64,000 nucleotides of DNA from an uncultured Candidatus Actinomarina sp. (GTDB lineage Bacteria > Actinomycetota > Acidimicrobiia > Actinomarinales > Actinomarinaceae), in contig CABYLQ010000003.1 in assembly GCA_902519845.1 (NCBI GenBank), positions 1-64,000 of the forward strand. Direction: 5' to 3'. Position 1 is the stretch's first letter. Each line of letters begins with the position of its first letter. Both the position numbers and the translations under genes were made by a program. Below the pieces are notes generated by a model. It did no database searches and was not told the DNA's origin. It saw only the letters and a list, made by a program, of their open reading frames with translations. Below are positions 9,837 through 18,050 of this stretch, piece after piece.

Positions 9837-10178
9837 ATGTCAAAGAATATAAATTTTCAAAAAGGATTAAAAGCAATATTAATTTCCTTTTTTTTTATTT
9901 ATTTAACAAATAACATGGGTGTGGGGAATAGTTTATTAACGCAAAACTTTCTTATATCGATTTCAATTTATTCAGTTTTAAGTTATGTGGCATTATACGG
10001 CTATGATTTAAACAAAATTCTTGGTTTATTTTTATTTTTTTCAATATCGCTATTATCTCCAAATTTATATCCAAATTTTGAAGGTGAGTTATTTCCAATT
10101 ACATATGCTGTATTTGCCCTTTTTCTAACATATATACTTGGAATAGAAATGTACAAAAGGTGGAAAACAGGCCTTTAA
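9837..10178 (+). CDS. Small membrane protein, unknown function
   Basis: A 113-residue protein with about four hydrophobic segments and a positively charged end (EMYKRWKTGL). No family is recognised. A TACAAT -10-like hexamer ends 8 bases before the ATG and no Shine-Dalgarno is seen, so a near-leaderless transcript is likely. It precedes the SpoIID-type wall gene by 37 bases, but that gene has its own -10 box. AT-rich coding with normal in-frame hydrophobic periodicity supports a real gene. Confidence 0.6.
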   Translation: MSKNINFQKGLKAILISFFFIYLTNNMGVGNSLLTQNFLISISIYSVLSYVALYGYDLNKILGLFLFFSISLLSPNLYPNFEGELFPITYAVFALFLTYILGIEMYKRWKTGL

Positions 10179-10203
10179 ATTAAATAAACTATGAGGGGTT
10201 GGT

Positions 10204-10209
10204 TAGAAT
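10204..10209 (+). promoter_or_regulatory. -10 box of a probable leaderless promoter (SpoIID-type gene)
   Basis: TAGAAT is followed after exactly 6 bases by the ATG at 10216. No ribosome-binding site is present between them. An alternative overlapping reading (AGAATA) does not fit the -10 consensus. Confidence 0.5.
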
Positions 10210-10215
10210 AGAATA

Positions 10216-13176
10216 ATGTTACGGGGCGTATCAAAATGTTTAATTTTTATATTTTTTCTGGGTATTTTTGTCGCTTTTTTTGGTCAATCGGAAGCATACT
10301 CTCAAACAATTGTTAGGCATGATATAAATATAGGTTGTGCGGATAATGCTGTAGCACCACTTGATTCAGTAAAAGATATTCAAACTTTTTTAAATTGTAA
10401 TGGTTTTAGCCCTGGACCAATTGATGGGGTTTCTGGTGGAAGAACTGATGCTGCAATAAAAAATTTTCAAGCATCAGTTGGGCTTTCTCCAGACGGTGTT
10501 GTTGGTCCAGCAACTAAGTTAGCAATGAGAAGCTACAGTGCCGTAACATTTACTTTCACGGGAAGCGGTTGGGGACATGGTGTTGGTTTAAGCCAATATG
10601 GAACAAAAGGACTTACTGAACTTGGAGCACAGTTTTGTAGCAATACTAGTTCGTGTACTTCTAATGAAGTTGTGAATTATTACTTTCAAGGAACGAATGT
10701 AAAAAATTTAGGAGATATTTCGCTATCTTCTCCTAATATTGCTTCTAGCGATAATGCACTTTGGGTAGGCCTTGCAAGAAATGCAAAAAATATAAGTTTA
10801 ACGACTCTTCCTTCTTCAAGCCCACCAACACTTCAAATTTGTCAAGATGGGTTGTCAAACACAGCTGGTTTACAACTTTTTTTAACCTCAAGAGGTTTCG
10901 AACCAGGACCGATTGATGGTGCATATGGAGATAGAACTGCTGATGCTATTAGAAGCTATCAGGCATCTGTAGGATTGGGTCAAACTGGATCAATTAATGA
11001 TGAATTAATAAATAAAGTTAAGTCCGATGCCTCATCTGATGGTCCATGTGAGTCTGTTTGGGGGCCGTTAAAAATTGGAGGTGGAGCAACTATAAACATT
11101 ATTGATGGAGGAAATGGATGTTACATGACTGGTCATCCTTTAGTTCCAAAGATAAGTGCGAGTTGCAATATGAGTGTTAAATGGTCTGATGGTGGACGTA
11201 TAAGAGTTGGTCCAAGAGAACACAAACATGGAGTATTGAAATTAAGATCTCATAACGTATCATTAGGTTTTCATGTAGTCCTAGCAGTAAATTTAGAAAA
11301 ATACCTTTATGGTTTAGCAGAGATGCCCTCTAATTGGAATGTTAAAGCTTTAGAGGCCCAGGCTTTAGTCGGAAGAAGTTATGCAGTTTTCCATTATCTT
11401 GATGAAAATATACCATCTTCAGCAAATAATTTAGATGCAGGTCTTAGTGAAAAACAAAAAGCTTACTGCTGGTGCCACATAGGTTCCACTGCTTCAAGTC
11501 AATACTATTATGGTTACCTTAAAGAAATATCAGGTCCTAACTGGGTTCAAGCTGTTAATAACACCTCTGGAAAAGTAATTACATATGATGGCTCATATAC
11601 AAGAAGTGGAGTTATTCAAGCATTCTATTCTTCATCAACAGGTGGCAAAACTAACACTAATGTTGTCGGATTTGGATCTGCAACACCTTGGCCTTATTTA
11701 AAAACAGTTGACGATCCATGGTCAATAGACAATCGAGTAGGCAACGCTAAAGCTGCATGGTCATTTGACTTTAATACCTATCAACTATCAAAAAATATCC
11801 TATGTGGAGATACTCCTTGTTTTGATGCTCTTACTGACATTTATGTTTCGTCAGTGGCTGAATCTGGTGCTGCTCTAGAAATTACAATGAAGGGTTTTAA
11901 AAATGGGGCAGCAAAATCAGTTACAAAGTCTGGAAGAAATATAAAGTCTCAATTAGGCTTTAGATCACACTATTTTAAAACTTCAAGCTCATCTGACGTA
12001 TCAAATCTTGCTGTAGGCCCAGTACAGGCTAATACATCATCAAGTGCAAATGGATCCTCAGAAAATCTATCTGCTGGTGAAACTGCACAATATGCAACTT
12101 CAAGCTCGGGACTTTCTAATTTAGCAAAAGCAGGATTAATTAATAAATGTGATGGAAACTCTTCTGGATGCCAAGCTAAAACTTTAACTAGAGAAGAAGC
12201 CGCAGCAATTGTTACGGTAATTGGAGGTATACCTCAGGATTCTCCAAATGCTTATAGCGATGACGACCAGAGTATTTATCAAACAGCAATTAATGGTTTG
12301 CCTTATTATGGAATGCAAGTTTGTTTTGGCAGTCCCTTTGAAATTTTACCTAAGGAAACAGTTGGAAGAGATGAGTTTGCTTGTTTAATTGTTAAGTCTA
12401 TAAAAGCAGGAAGTACAACCAATTTATCGGGTTCTGTTGATAAATACTCTGACGAGGGCGCAAGTAAATGGACAAATGAAATAAATACATTAGCTGCAAA
12501 TGATGTTATCCCTGCATGCAGTTCAATTAGTGACAAATTTTGTCCAAGTAGAAAAATTTCTATTGGCGAAGTTTCATATATTGTTGATAAGCTTGTGAGT
12601 AAATCTTTAATATCTACAGACCTTTTTAATGCTTCACCATTTAACAATTCATGGGAGCCTGCCGGTGGAGAAGTGGCAAATGTTGCTGAGACAGCTGTTT
12701 CAAATCCGAATGCAGGAAATGATGCGTGTGTAGGAAAGGACAATTCATCTGTTACAATCAATTCAGTTCTTGATGTTCAACAATACCTTGCAAATAATGG
12801 ATTTAACCCTGGGCCAGTTGATGGACAATCAGGGCCCAAAACAAAAGCTGCAATTAAAGCATTCCAGGAAAAAAATGGTCTTTTTGCAGATGGGGTTGTT
12901 GGGCCTAAAACAAAAGCAGCAATGAAAGCTTATACAGGCTGTGAGTCTGGAAATATATGTAAAGCAAGAGACAACTCAAATGCAAATTTAAATAGCGTAT
13001 CTGGTATTCAAACATTTTTAGCAAATAATGGTTTTAATCCTGGAATAATTGATGGTGAAATGGGTTCTTATACAAGGGAAGCAATTAAAGCATTTCAAAG
13101 AAAAGTTGGTTTAATACCGGATGGGGAAGCTGGAACGAGAACAAAATCAGCAATGAAGTCCTATACAGGTTGTTAA
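10216..13176 (+). CDS. Secreted SpoIID/LytB protein with four PG-binding domains and SLH-like repeats
   Basis: A 986-residue exported wall protein. It has a signal peptide (residues 1-28, ending near AYSQ) and peptidoglycan_binding_1 domains at about 48-106, 205-270, 838-908 and 915-985 (each with an NGFxPGxxDG-like core). A GSGWGHGVGLSQYGT motif lies near 116, with the SpoIID/LytB amidase-enhancer core at about 322-520 (EMPSNWNVKALEAQA and RSYAVF). Two SLH-like repeats lie at about 628-800 (LTREEAAA, FCPSRKISIGE). It probably binds peptidoglycan and modifies or regulates wall hydrolysis. The GHG motif preceding the core is common in actinobacterial members. Its stop overlaps convergent tkt. 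Confidence 0.88.
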   Translation: MLRGVSKCLIFIFFLGIFVAFFGQSEAYSQTIVRHDINIGCADNAVAPLDSVKDIQTFLNCNGFSPGPIDGVSGGRTDAAIKNFQASVGLSPDGVVGPATKLAMRSYSAVTFTFTGSGWGHGVGLSQYGTKGLTELGAQFCSNTSSCTSNEVVNYYFQGTNVKNLGDISLSSPNIASSDNALWVGLARNAKNISLTTLPSSSPPTLQICQDGLSNTAGLQLFLTSRGFEPGPIDGAYGDRTADAIRSYQASVGLGQTGSINDELINKVKSDASSDGPCESVWGPLKIGGGATINIIDGGNGCYMTGHPLVPKISASCNMSVKWSDGGRIRVGPREHKHGVLKLRSHNVSLGFHVVLAVNLEKYLYGLAEMPSNWNVKALEAQALVGRSYAVFHYLDENIPSSANNLDAGLSEKQKAYCWCHIGSTASSQYYYGYLKEISGPNWVQAVNNTSGKVITYDGSYTRSGVIQAFYSSSTGGKTNTNVVGFGSATPWPYLKTVDDPWSIDNRVGNAKAAWSFDFNTYQLSKNILCGDTPCFDALTDIYVSSVAESGAALEITMKGFKNGAAKSVTKSGRNIKSQLGFRSHYFKTSSSSDVSNLAVGPVQANTSSSANGSSENLSAGETAQYATSSSGLSNLAKAGLINKCDGNSSGCQAKTLTREEAAAIVTVIGGIPQDSPNAYSDDDQSIYQTAINGLPYYGMQVCFGSPFEILPKETVGRDEFACLIVKSIKAGSTTNLSGSVDKYSDEGASKWTNEINTLAANDVIPACSSISDKFCPSRKISIGEVSYIVDKLVSKSLISTDLFNASPFNNSWEPAGGEVANVAETAVSNPNAGNDACVGKDNSSVTINSVLDVQQYLANNGFNPGPVDGQSGPKTKAAIKAFQEKNGLFADGVVGPKTKAAMKAYTGCESGNICKARDNSNANLNSVSGIQTFLANNGFNPGIIDGEMGSYTREAIKAFQRKVGLIPDGEAGTRTKSAMKSYTGC

Positions 13177-15086
13177 TTAATCAAATTTTTTATTTCATTA
13201 GCAATTTTTTCTGCTGAAAAATCAAATTCATTTATTAAATCTTCAATTGGAGCTGATTTTCCAAATGAATTTATTGAAAAAGACTTTTTAATATTCTTGA
13301 TGTGAGAATCCCATCCAACTGATCTTCCAAGTTCAATTGTAAATATTTCAGAATTCGGATTTAATAAATTTAAAGTTTCATTGTCTAATTTATCAAGTAT
13401 CGGAACACTTATAATCTGAGTTGATAAATTATCAAGGAGATTACTGACTTCTTTAGCAATTTCTAATTCAGATCCAGTTGCAAAGATAGTGATATCTTTA
13501 CCTGCAGAAAATTCATATGCTCCCCTAATAAACTCCTCGTATTGTAAGTTGTTTTCCAAATATTGCATATCTTGTCTTGAAAGAACAATTGCTGTTGGAT
13601 TATTTTTATTTTGAAAAGCATACTTATATGCATAAAGAATCTCATTATTATTTGCAGGCCTAATTACCTCGAGGCCCGGGATAAGCCTCAAGGACATAAG
13701 ATGTTCAATTGGCTGGTGTGTTGGGCCATCTTCACCCAAAAAAATTGAATCATGTGTAAATATAAATACAGAATTTGTCTTCATCAGTGAGGCAAGCCTT
13801 ATGCTTGGTCTCATATAATCTGAAAATACTAAAAATGTAGATCCGTAGGGAATTAAGTTGCTATGTAAAGCAATACCATTAACAATTCCACCCATGGCAT
13901 GTTCTCTTATACCAAACTCAATAGTTTTTCCACTATAATTTTGAGATCCAAAAACTTCGTCACTTACAATCTGCTTTGTTGAAGCTGCCAGATCTGCTGA
14001 CCCACCAATGATAAATTTATTTGATTTGCCTATTTCATTTAAAATTTTTCCACCAACCACTCTTGAAGCTTGATCGTCAGACCATTCAAGTGATAAAGAT
14101 TGAAAATCAATATTATTAAATTCCTCCCACAGAATTTTAAAATTTTCATCATTGCTAATTTTTTTGTCTAAATTTGCTTTCCATTCCTGAAATGTCTTAT
14201 TATCTCTTTCTCTTTCATTGTTAAAGTAATCGTATATATCTGAGCTATGAGCAAACGGGTCACCAGAATAACCAATATTATCTAAAAATAGCTCAAATTC
14301 CTTCTCCCCTAAAGGTGAGCCATGAACACCACTTGAATTTGCTTTATTGGGAGAGAATTTTCCAATCGTTGATTTTGCAATCACTAACGATGGCTTGTCA
14401 GTGATCTTTTGTGCATGTTTAATTGCATCAATTATTTCTGATTCTTGATGTCCATCTATTTCGAGAACATCCCAGCCCATAGACAAAAACTTGTTTTTTT
14501 GATTTGTAATTGAAACCTTTGTTACGTTTCCATCTATGGAAATATTGTTATCATCAAAAAAATAAATTATTTTTCCAAGTTTCCATAGACCTGCAAGCTC
14601 TGCAGCTTCAGTAGATATTCCCTCCATCAAATCACCATCAGAGACAATTCCATAAATAAAATGATCGATAATATCTTCTCCAAGAACATTGGAAAGATAT
14701 CTTTCAGCTACCGCTAAGCCAACACCATTTGCAAAGCCTTGACCAAGTGGGCCTGTCGTAGTGTCAATACCAAGTTGAAAATCTTTTTCAGGATGTCCTG
14801 CAGTGACAGATCCTAGTTGGCGAAAATTTTTTATGTCATCCACTGAAATATCAAAGCCATTGAAGTGTTGAAGACTGTATAGAAGCATAGAACCATGTCC
14901 TGCGCTTAATACAAATCTATCTCTATTTATCCAATCTGGATTCTTGTTTGAAACTTTTAATGCATTTTTATATATTGCAACACCAACATCAGCCATACCT
15001 AACGGCATGCCTGGATGACCTGAATTTGCTTTTTCTACTGCTGCAGCAGAAAGTACTCTCACAGACTTTGTTACATTGTCAAACAT
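13173..15086 (-). CDS. tkt: Transketolase
   Basis: A 637-residue ThDP enzyme of the pentose phosphate/Calvin-type sugar rearrangements. Near the N-terminus it has KANSGHPGMPLGMAD; the ThDP-binding segment GDGDLMEG appears as SDGDLMEGIS, followed by FDDNNISIDG. The pyrimidine-domain signature is GIREHAMGGI, with HDSIFLGEDGPTHQP downstream. Length is slightly below the usual 660. It starts 21 bases after lipBA, so it is likely the last gene of the 2-oxoacid dehydrogenase operon, a placement shared by other ThDP enzymes. Confidence 0.95.
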   Translation of the reverse strand: MFDNVTKSVRVLSAAAVEKANSGHPGMPLGMADVGVAIYKNALKVSNKNPDWINRDRFVLSAGHGSMLLYSLQHFNGFDISVDDIKNFRQLGSVTAGHPEKDFQLGIDTTTGPLGQGFANGVGLAVAERYLSNVLGEDIIDHFIYGIVSDGDLMEGISTEAAELAGLWKLGKIIYFFDDNNISIDGNVTKVSITNQKNKFLSMGWDVLEIDGHQESEIIDAIKHAQKITDKPSLVIAKSTIGKFSPNKANSSGVHGSPLGEKEFELFLDNIGYSGDPFAHSSDIYDYFNNERERDNKTFQEWKANLDKKISNDENFKILWEEFNNIDFQSLSLEWSDDQASRVVGGKILNEIGKSNKFIIGGSADLAASTKQIVSDEVFGSQNYSGKTIEFGIREHAMGGIVNGIALHSNLIPYGSTFLVFSDYMRPSIRLASLMKTNSVFIFTHDSIFLGEDGPTHQPIEHLMSLRLIPGLEVIRPANNNEILYAYKYAFQNKNNPTAIVLSRQDMQYLENNLQYEEFIRGAYEFSAGKDITIFATGSELEIAKEVSNLLDNLSTQIISVPILDKLDNETLNLLNPNSEIFTIELGRSVGWDSHIKNIKKSFSINSFGKSAPIEDLINEFDFSAEKIANEIKNLIN

Positions 15087-15107
15087 TGCTTTAAGTATAT
15101 TTATTAA

Positions 15108-16805
15108 TTAAATAGAGGCAAAGGAATCTTTTGCGTGATACGAAGATCTTACAAGTGGACCGGATTCAATATGTGGAATCCCTAACTCTTGACCAATAAT
15201 TTTATATTCTTCAAATTCTTCTTTGGGTGCATATCTGTGGATAGGTCTATGCCTTTTTGTAGGTCTTAAGTACTGCCCGATTGTTACAATATCAATCTCA
15301 ATTTGTGATAAATCTTTTAAAACTGCGACTACTTCCTCAAATTCTTCACCCATTCCTACAATTAAGCCTGTTTTCGTCTTTCCAAGAAAGTGAGAATCTT
15401 TTGCATATTGAAGCAAAGAAAGTGATCGTCCATATGAAGCCGCAGTTCTGATTTCTCTTTGTAATCTTGGGACTGTCTCAAGATTGTGATTTAATACTTC
15501 TGGGTTAGAATTTATTATGTTCTCTATCGCTCCTCTATCTCCTTTAAAGTCAGGTATTAATACTTCTACTGAAGTTTGAGGATTCATTAATTTCACTTCA
15601 TCTATTGTTTTAGCGAAGAAATTTGATCCACCGTCCTGTAGATCATCTCTATTTACTGAGGTAATCACTGCATGAGTAAGCCCCATTATTTTTATACTTT
15701 CAGCCACTCTAAATGGTTCATCCATATCAAGATCTGTAGGTTTACCAGTATTTACATCACAAAATCCACAAGCTCTTGTACAAGTTTCACCCATAATCAT
15801 AAATGTTGCAGTCCCCATGGACCAACATTCGTAAATATTTGGACAGGAAGCTTCTTCACAAACTGTATTCAATCGTTTTTCTTTAATCAAACTTTTAAGT
15901 GTTAAATAATCTTTTCCTAAATTTGCTTTAACCTTCATCCATTCGGGCCTCTCGGGTTCATTTTTTATTCTTGGTTCGGTGGAAACCGAACATTCGGGTC
16001 TATCTAGTTCATTTTTAGTGGTTGGCTTGATAGTCAATGAAATTCCATTCTTAGAAGAATCAAAAACACCTTTTTCAACTAGTTTATCAATGTCAAATTC
16101 CCTTTTTTTCTTCAGCTGTCGTGGCGTAAATTGTGAAAATTGTTTATCAACTTTTTTATATTCAAATATTTCTAAAAACTTTTTTGAAACTATATCGGTT
16201 ACTTCTTTAAATGAAATATTCTTGTCATAATTTTGAATTGCGACAATTCTTTCTTCACTGTCACCACAGGGATTAATGAAATCGTAACCTTTCGTATTAT
16301 CTGTAATATTTAATGAAAAGCCATGGAATGTAGTCCATTTGCTAACCTTAATTCCAATTGATGCTATTTTTCCCTCTTTTGTCCAGACACCTGTATCGTC
16401 ATGTTTTGAGAAAGCAGAAATTGAAAATGTTGATAATGTGTCGATTATGACTTTCTCAATTTTTCTAACAAACGGAATTACTTTTTTTGGATCATCTAAT
16501 CTAATTATTGGATACCCAATTAATTGTCCATCCCCATGAAAAGTAATGTCACCTCCTCTATCTGTTTCATAAAATTCAATATTATTTTCATTTAGTGTAT
16601 CTTCGGTAACTAAAAGATTATTCTTATCACCTGATCTTCCAATAGTTATTACATTGTTATGTTCTAGTAAAAGCAGGTAATCATAATTAGATTTCTCTGA
16701 GCTTATTGAGGAGTGCAGTCCTTTTTGAAGATCAATTGCTTCTTTATATGGAAGTTTTCCCAGCCATCTAATATTTAATTCTCTCAAGATATTTCCTGAG
16801 ACCAA
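15108..16805 (-). CDS. lipBA: Fused octanoyltransferase-lipoyl synthase (LipB-LipA)
   Basis: One uninterrupted 565-residue frame carries both steps of de novo lipoylation. Residues about 1-220 are LipB (LLLLEHNNVITIGR, ETDRGGDITFHGDGQLIGYP, KIASIGIKV). Residues about 270-565 are LipA, with the auxiliary cluster motif CEEASCPNIYEC, the radical-SAM motif CTRACGFC, and the terminal Ser ligand in VRSSYHA. A 45-residue linker contains an imperfect peptide repeat. It overlaps the E2 gene, its probable substrate. The ATG at 16805 is chosen; a TTG at 16787 overlapping the E2 stop, with AGGA upstream, is an equally good start. Separate lipB and lipA genes are the norm. Confidence 0.93.
   Translation of the reverse strand: MVSGNILRELNIRWLGKLPYKEAIDLQKGLHSSISSEKSNYDYLLLLEHNNVITIGRSGDKNNLLVTEDTLNENNIEFYETDRGGDITFHGDGQLIGYPIIRLDDPKKVIPFVRKIEKVIIDTLSTFSISAFSKHDDTGVWTKEGKIASIGIKVSKWTTFHGFSLNITDNTKGYDFINPCGDSEERIVAIQNYDKNISFKEVTDIVSKKFLEIFEYKKVDKQFSQFTPRQLKKKREFDIDKLVEKGVFDSSKNGISLTIKPTTKNELDRPECSVSTEPRIKNEPERPEWMKVKANLGKDYLTLKSLIKEKRLNTVCEEASCPNIYECWSMGTATFMIMGETCTRACGFCDVNTGKPTDLDMDEPFRVAESIKIMGLTHAVITSVNRDDLQDGGSNFFAKTIDEVKLMNPQTSVEVLIPDFKGDRGAIENIINSNPEVLNHNLETVPRLQREIRTAASYGRSLSLLQYAKDSHFLGKTKTGLIVGMGEEFEEVVAVLKDLSQIEIDIVTIGQYLRPTKRHRPIHRYAPKEEFEEYKIIGQELGIPHIESGPLVRSSYHAKDSFASI
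15940..16017. repeat. Imperfect direct repeat flanking a small palindrome in the LipB-LipA linker
   Basis: Two copies of a 26-base unit (15940-15965 and 15991-16016, about 22 of 26 bases identical) lie 51 bases apart, in frame. Each encodes KNExxRPE. Between them is a perfect 7-bp inverted repeat with a 4-base loop, GTTCGGT/ACCGAAC, at 15974-15991. The second peptide copy (RPEWMKVK on the minus strand) is the normal LipA start, so the unit looks like a duplication of the LipA N-terminal edge. Confidence 0.6.
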
Positions 16806-18046
16806 TCGGTACTTTCAATTCTTGTTTTAATTGAATTTAAAAATAATAAAGCAGTAGAACCATCAAAAACTCTATGATCCCATGTCAAACTCAGTATTCC
16901 AATATGCCTAATTGAAATTGAATCTGATCCATCTTCCATCTCAATCACAACTGGGCGCTTTTTCACTGATTCCGTTGAAAGAATAGCAACGTTTGGTTGA
17001 TTGATTATTGGTGATGTTAAAAATGAATTGAAGGATCCATTGTTTGATATCGTAAATGTACTTCCCGAGACATCGTCTAGGTTGTAACTTCCATCTCTAA
17101 GAAGAGTTGAAATCTCAGATATCTTTCGAGCAGTGCCTGTAAGATTATAAGAATCAGCCTCCTTTATTGTTCCAACAAGTAGTCCCTCTTGATTTATGTC
17201 GACTGCAATACCCAATTGAATATTCTCATGAATCAAATGAATATTTTTATCTATATCAAAAGAGCTATTTACAACAGGAAATTCTCTTAAAGCGCTAACT
17301 ACAGCTTTTGCAATAAATGGAAGATATGTAAGTGAAAATTTGTTTTCATTTTTAAAATTATCTTTAACTTTACTTCTTAAGTTCTCTACGTTTTCAAAAT
17401 CAACTTCAACTGAAGTCATTACATGCGCAGAAGTTTGCTTTGAGTGAATCATATTTTCGGCAATTTTCTTACGTAATCTAGGTATCTCACCTGTATTTAT
17501 TGACTTATTATTATCGGTAACTTCCTTCGGTTTTTGGTGGCCATTATTTAAATACTTATCTATATCTTTTCTTGTAACTCGTCCATCTTTTCCTGTGCCA
17601 GTAACTTGAAGTAGATCTATATTATTTTCTGAGGCAAGTTTTCTTACAACTGGTGAAACTTTGCCCAAGGCTTGTGTACTTTCTATAGTTTTGCTTTCAG
17701 TTACAGTCTGTTCGTTTTCAAAAATTTCTTGAGGTGCTATTTCTGTTTTTTCTATTTTGTCTTTTTGTTGTACTGATTCATTTGCTTCAGCATTTAAGTT
17801 TTCAGTAGAAGTACCGTTTAACTCCAATAGTGGAGATCCTACTTCAACTGTCTCACCCTCTTCTACTAGTAAAGCAGAAACAGTTCCATTAAAGGGGCTA
17901 GGGACTTCTGTATCAACCTTATCGGTTGAAATTTCTAAGATTGGATCGTCTTCTTTAATTTCATCACCAACTTTTACAAGCCAGCGCAAAATAGTTCCCT
18001 CAGTAACAGTTTCTCCTAGTTGTGGCATTGTGATGCGTTCACTCAT
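16784..18046 (-). CDS. Dihydrolipoyllysine acyltransferase (2-oxoacid dehydrogenase E2)
   Basis: A 420-residue E2 core. The N-terminal lipoyl domain carries the acceptor Lys in EISTDKVDTEVPSP (about residue 43). A Glu-rich linker follows, then a peripheral subunit-binding domain (SPVVRKLASENNIDL to DGRVTRKDIDKYL, about 130-165), and a catalytic domain with His-Asp in LTWDHRVFDGS near the end. It belongs to the pyruvate or branched-chain 2-oxoacid complex. Gene order lpd-E1-E2-lipBA places the substrate protein directly next to its lipoylating enzyme. Acyl specificity is not resolved. Confidence 0.93.
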   Translation of the reverse strand: MSERITMPQLGETVTEGTILRWLVKVGDEIKEDDPILEISTDKVDTEVPSPFNGTVSALLVEEGETVEVGSPLLELNGTSTENLNAEANESVQQKDKIEKTEIAPQEIFENEQTVTESKTIESTQALGKVSPVVRKLASENNIDLLQVTGTGKDGRVTRKDIDKYLNNGHQKPKEVTDNNKSINTGEIPRLRKKIAENMIHSKQTSAHVMTSVEVDFENVENLRSKVKDNFKNENKFSLTYLPFIAKAVVSALREFPVVNSSFDIDKNIHLIHENIQLGIAVDINQEGLLVGTIKEADSYNLTGTARKISEISTLLRDGSYNLDDVSGSTFTISNNGSFNSFLTSPIINQPNVAILSTESVKKRPVVIEMEDGSDSISIRHIGILSLTWDHRVFDGSTALLFLNSIKTRIESTDWSQEIS

Positions 18047-18050
18047 AATT

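Noticed and set aside
10560-10620. SpoIID GHG motif placed before the core as a novel circular permutation
   Set aside because: From general knowledge, this order is common in actinobacterial SpoIID-type wall proteins.
15108-16805. LipB-LipA as a sequencing-error fusion
   Set aside because: The frame is continuous through a 45-residue linker and both domains are complete, so no missing stop or frameshift is needed.
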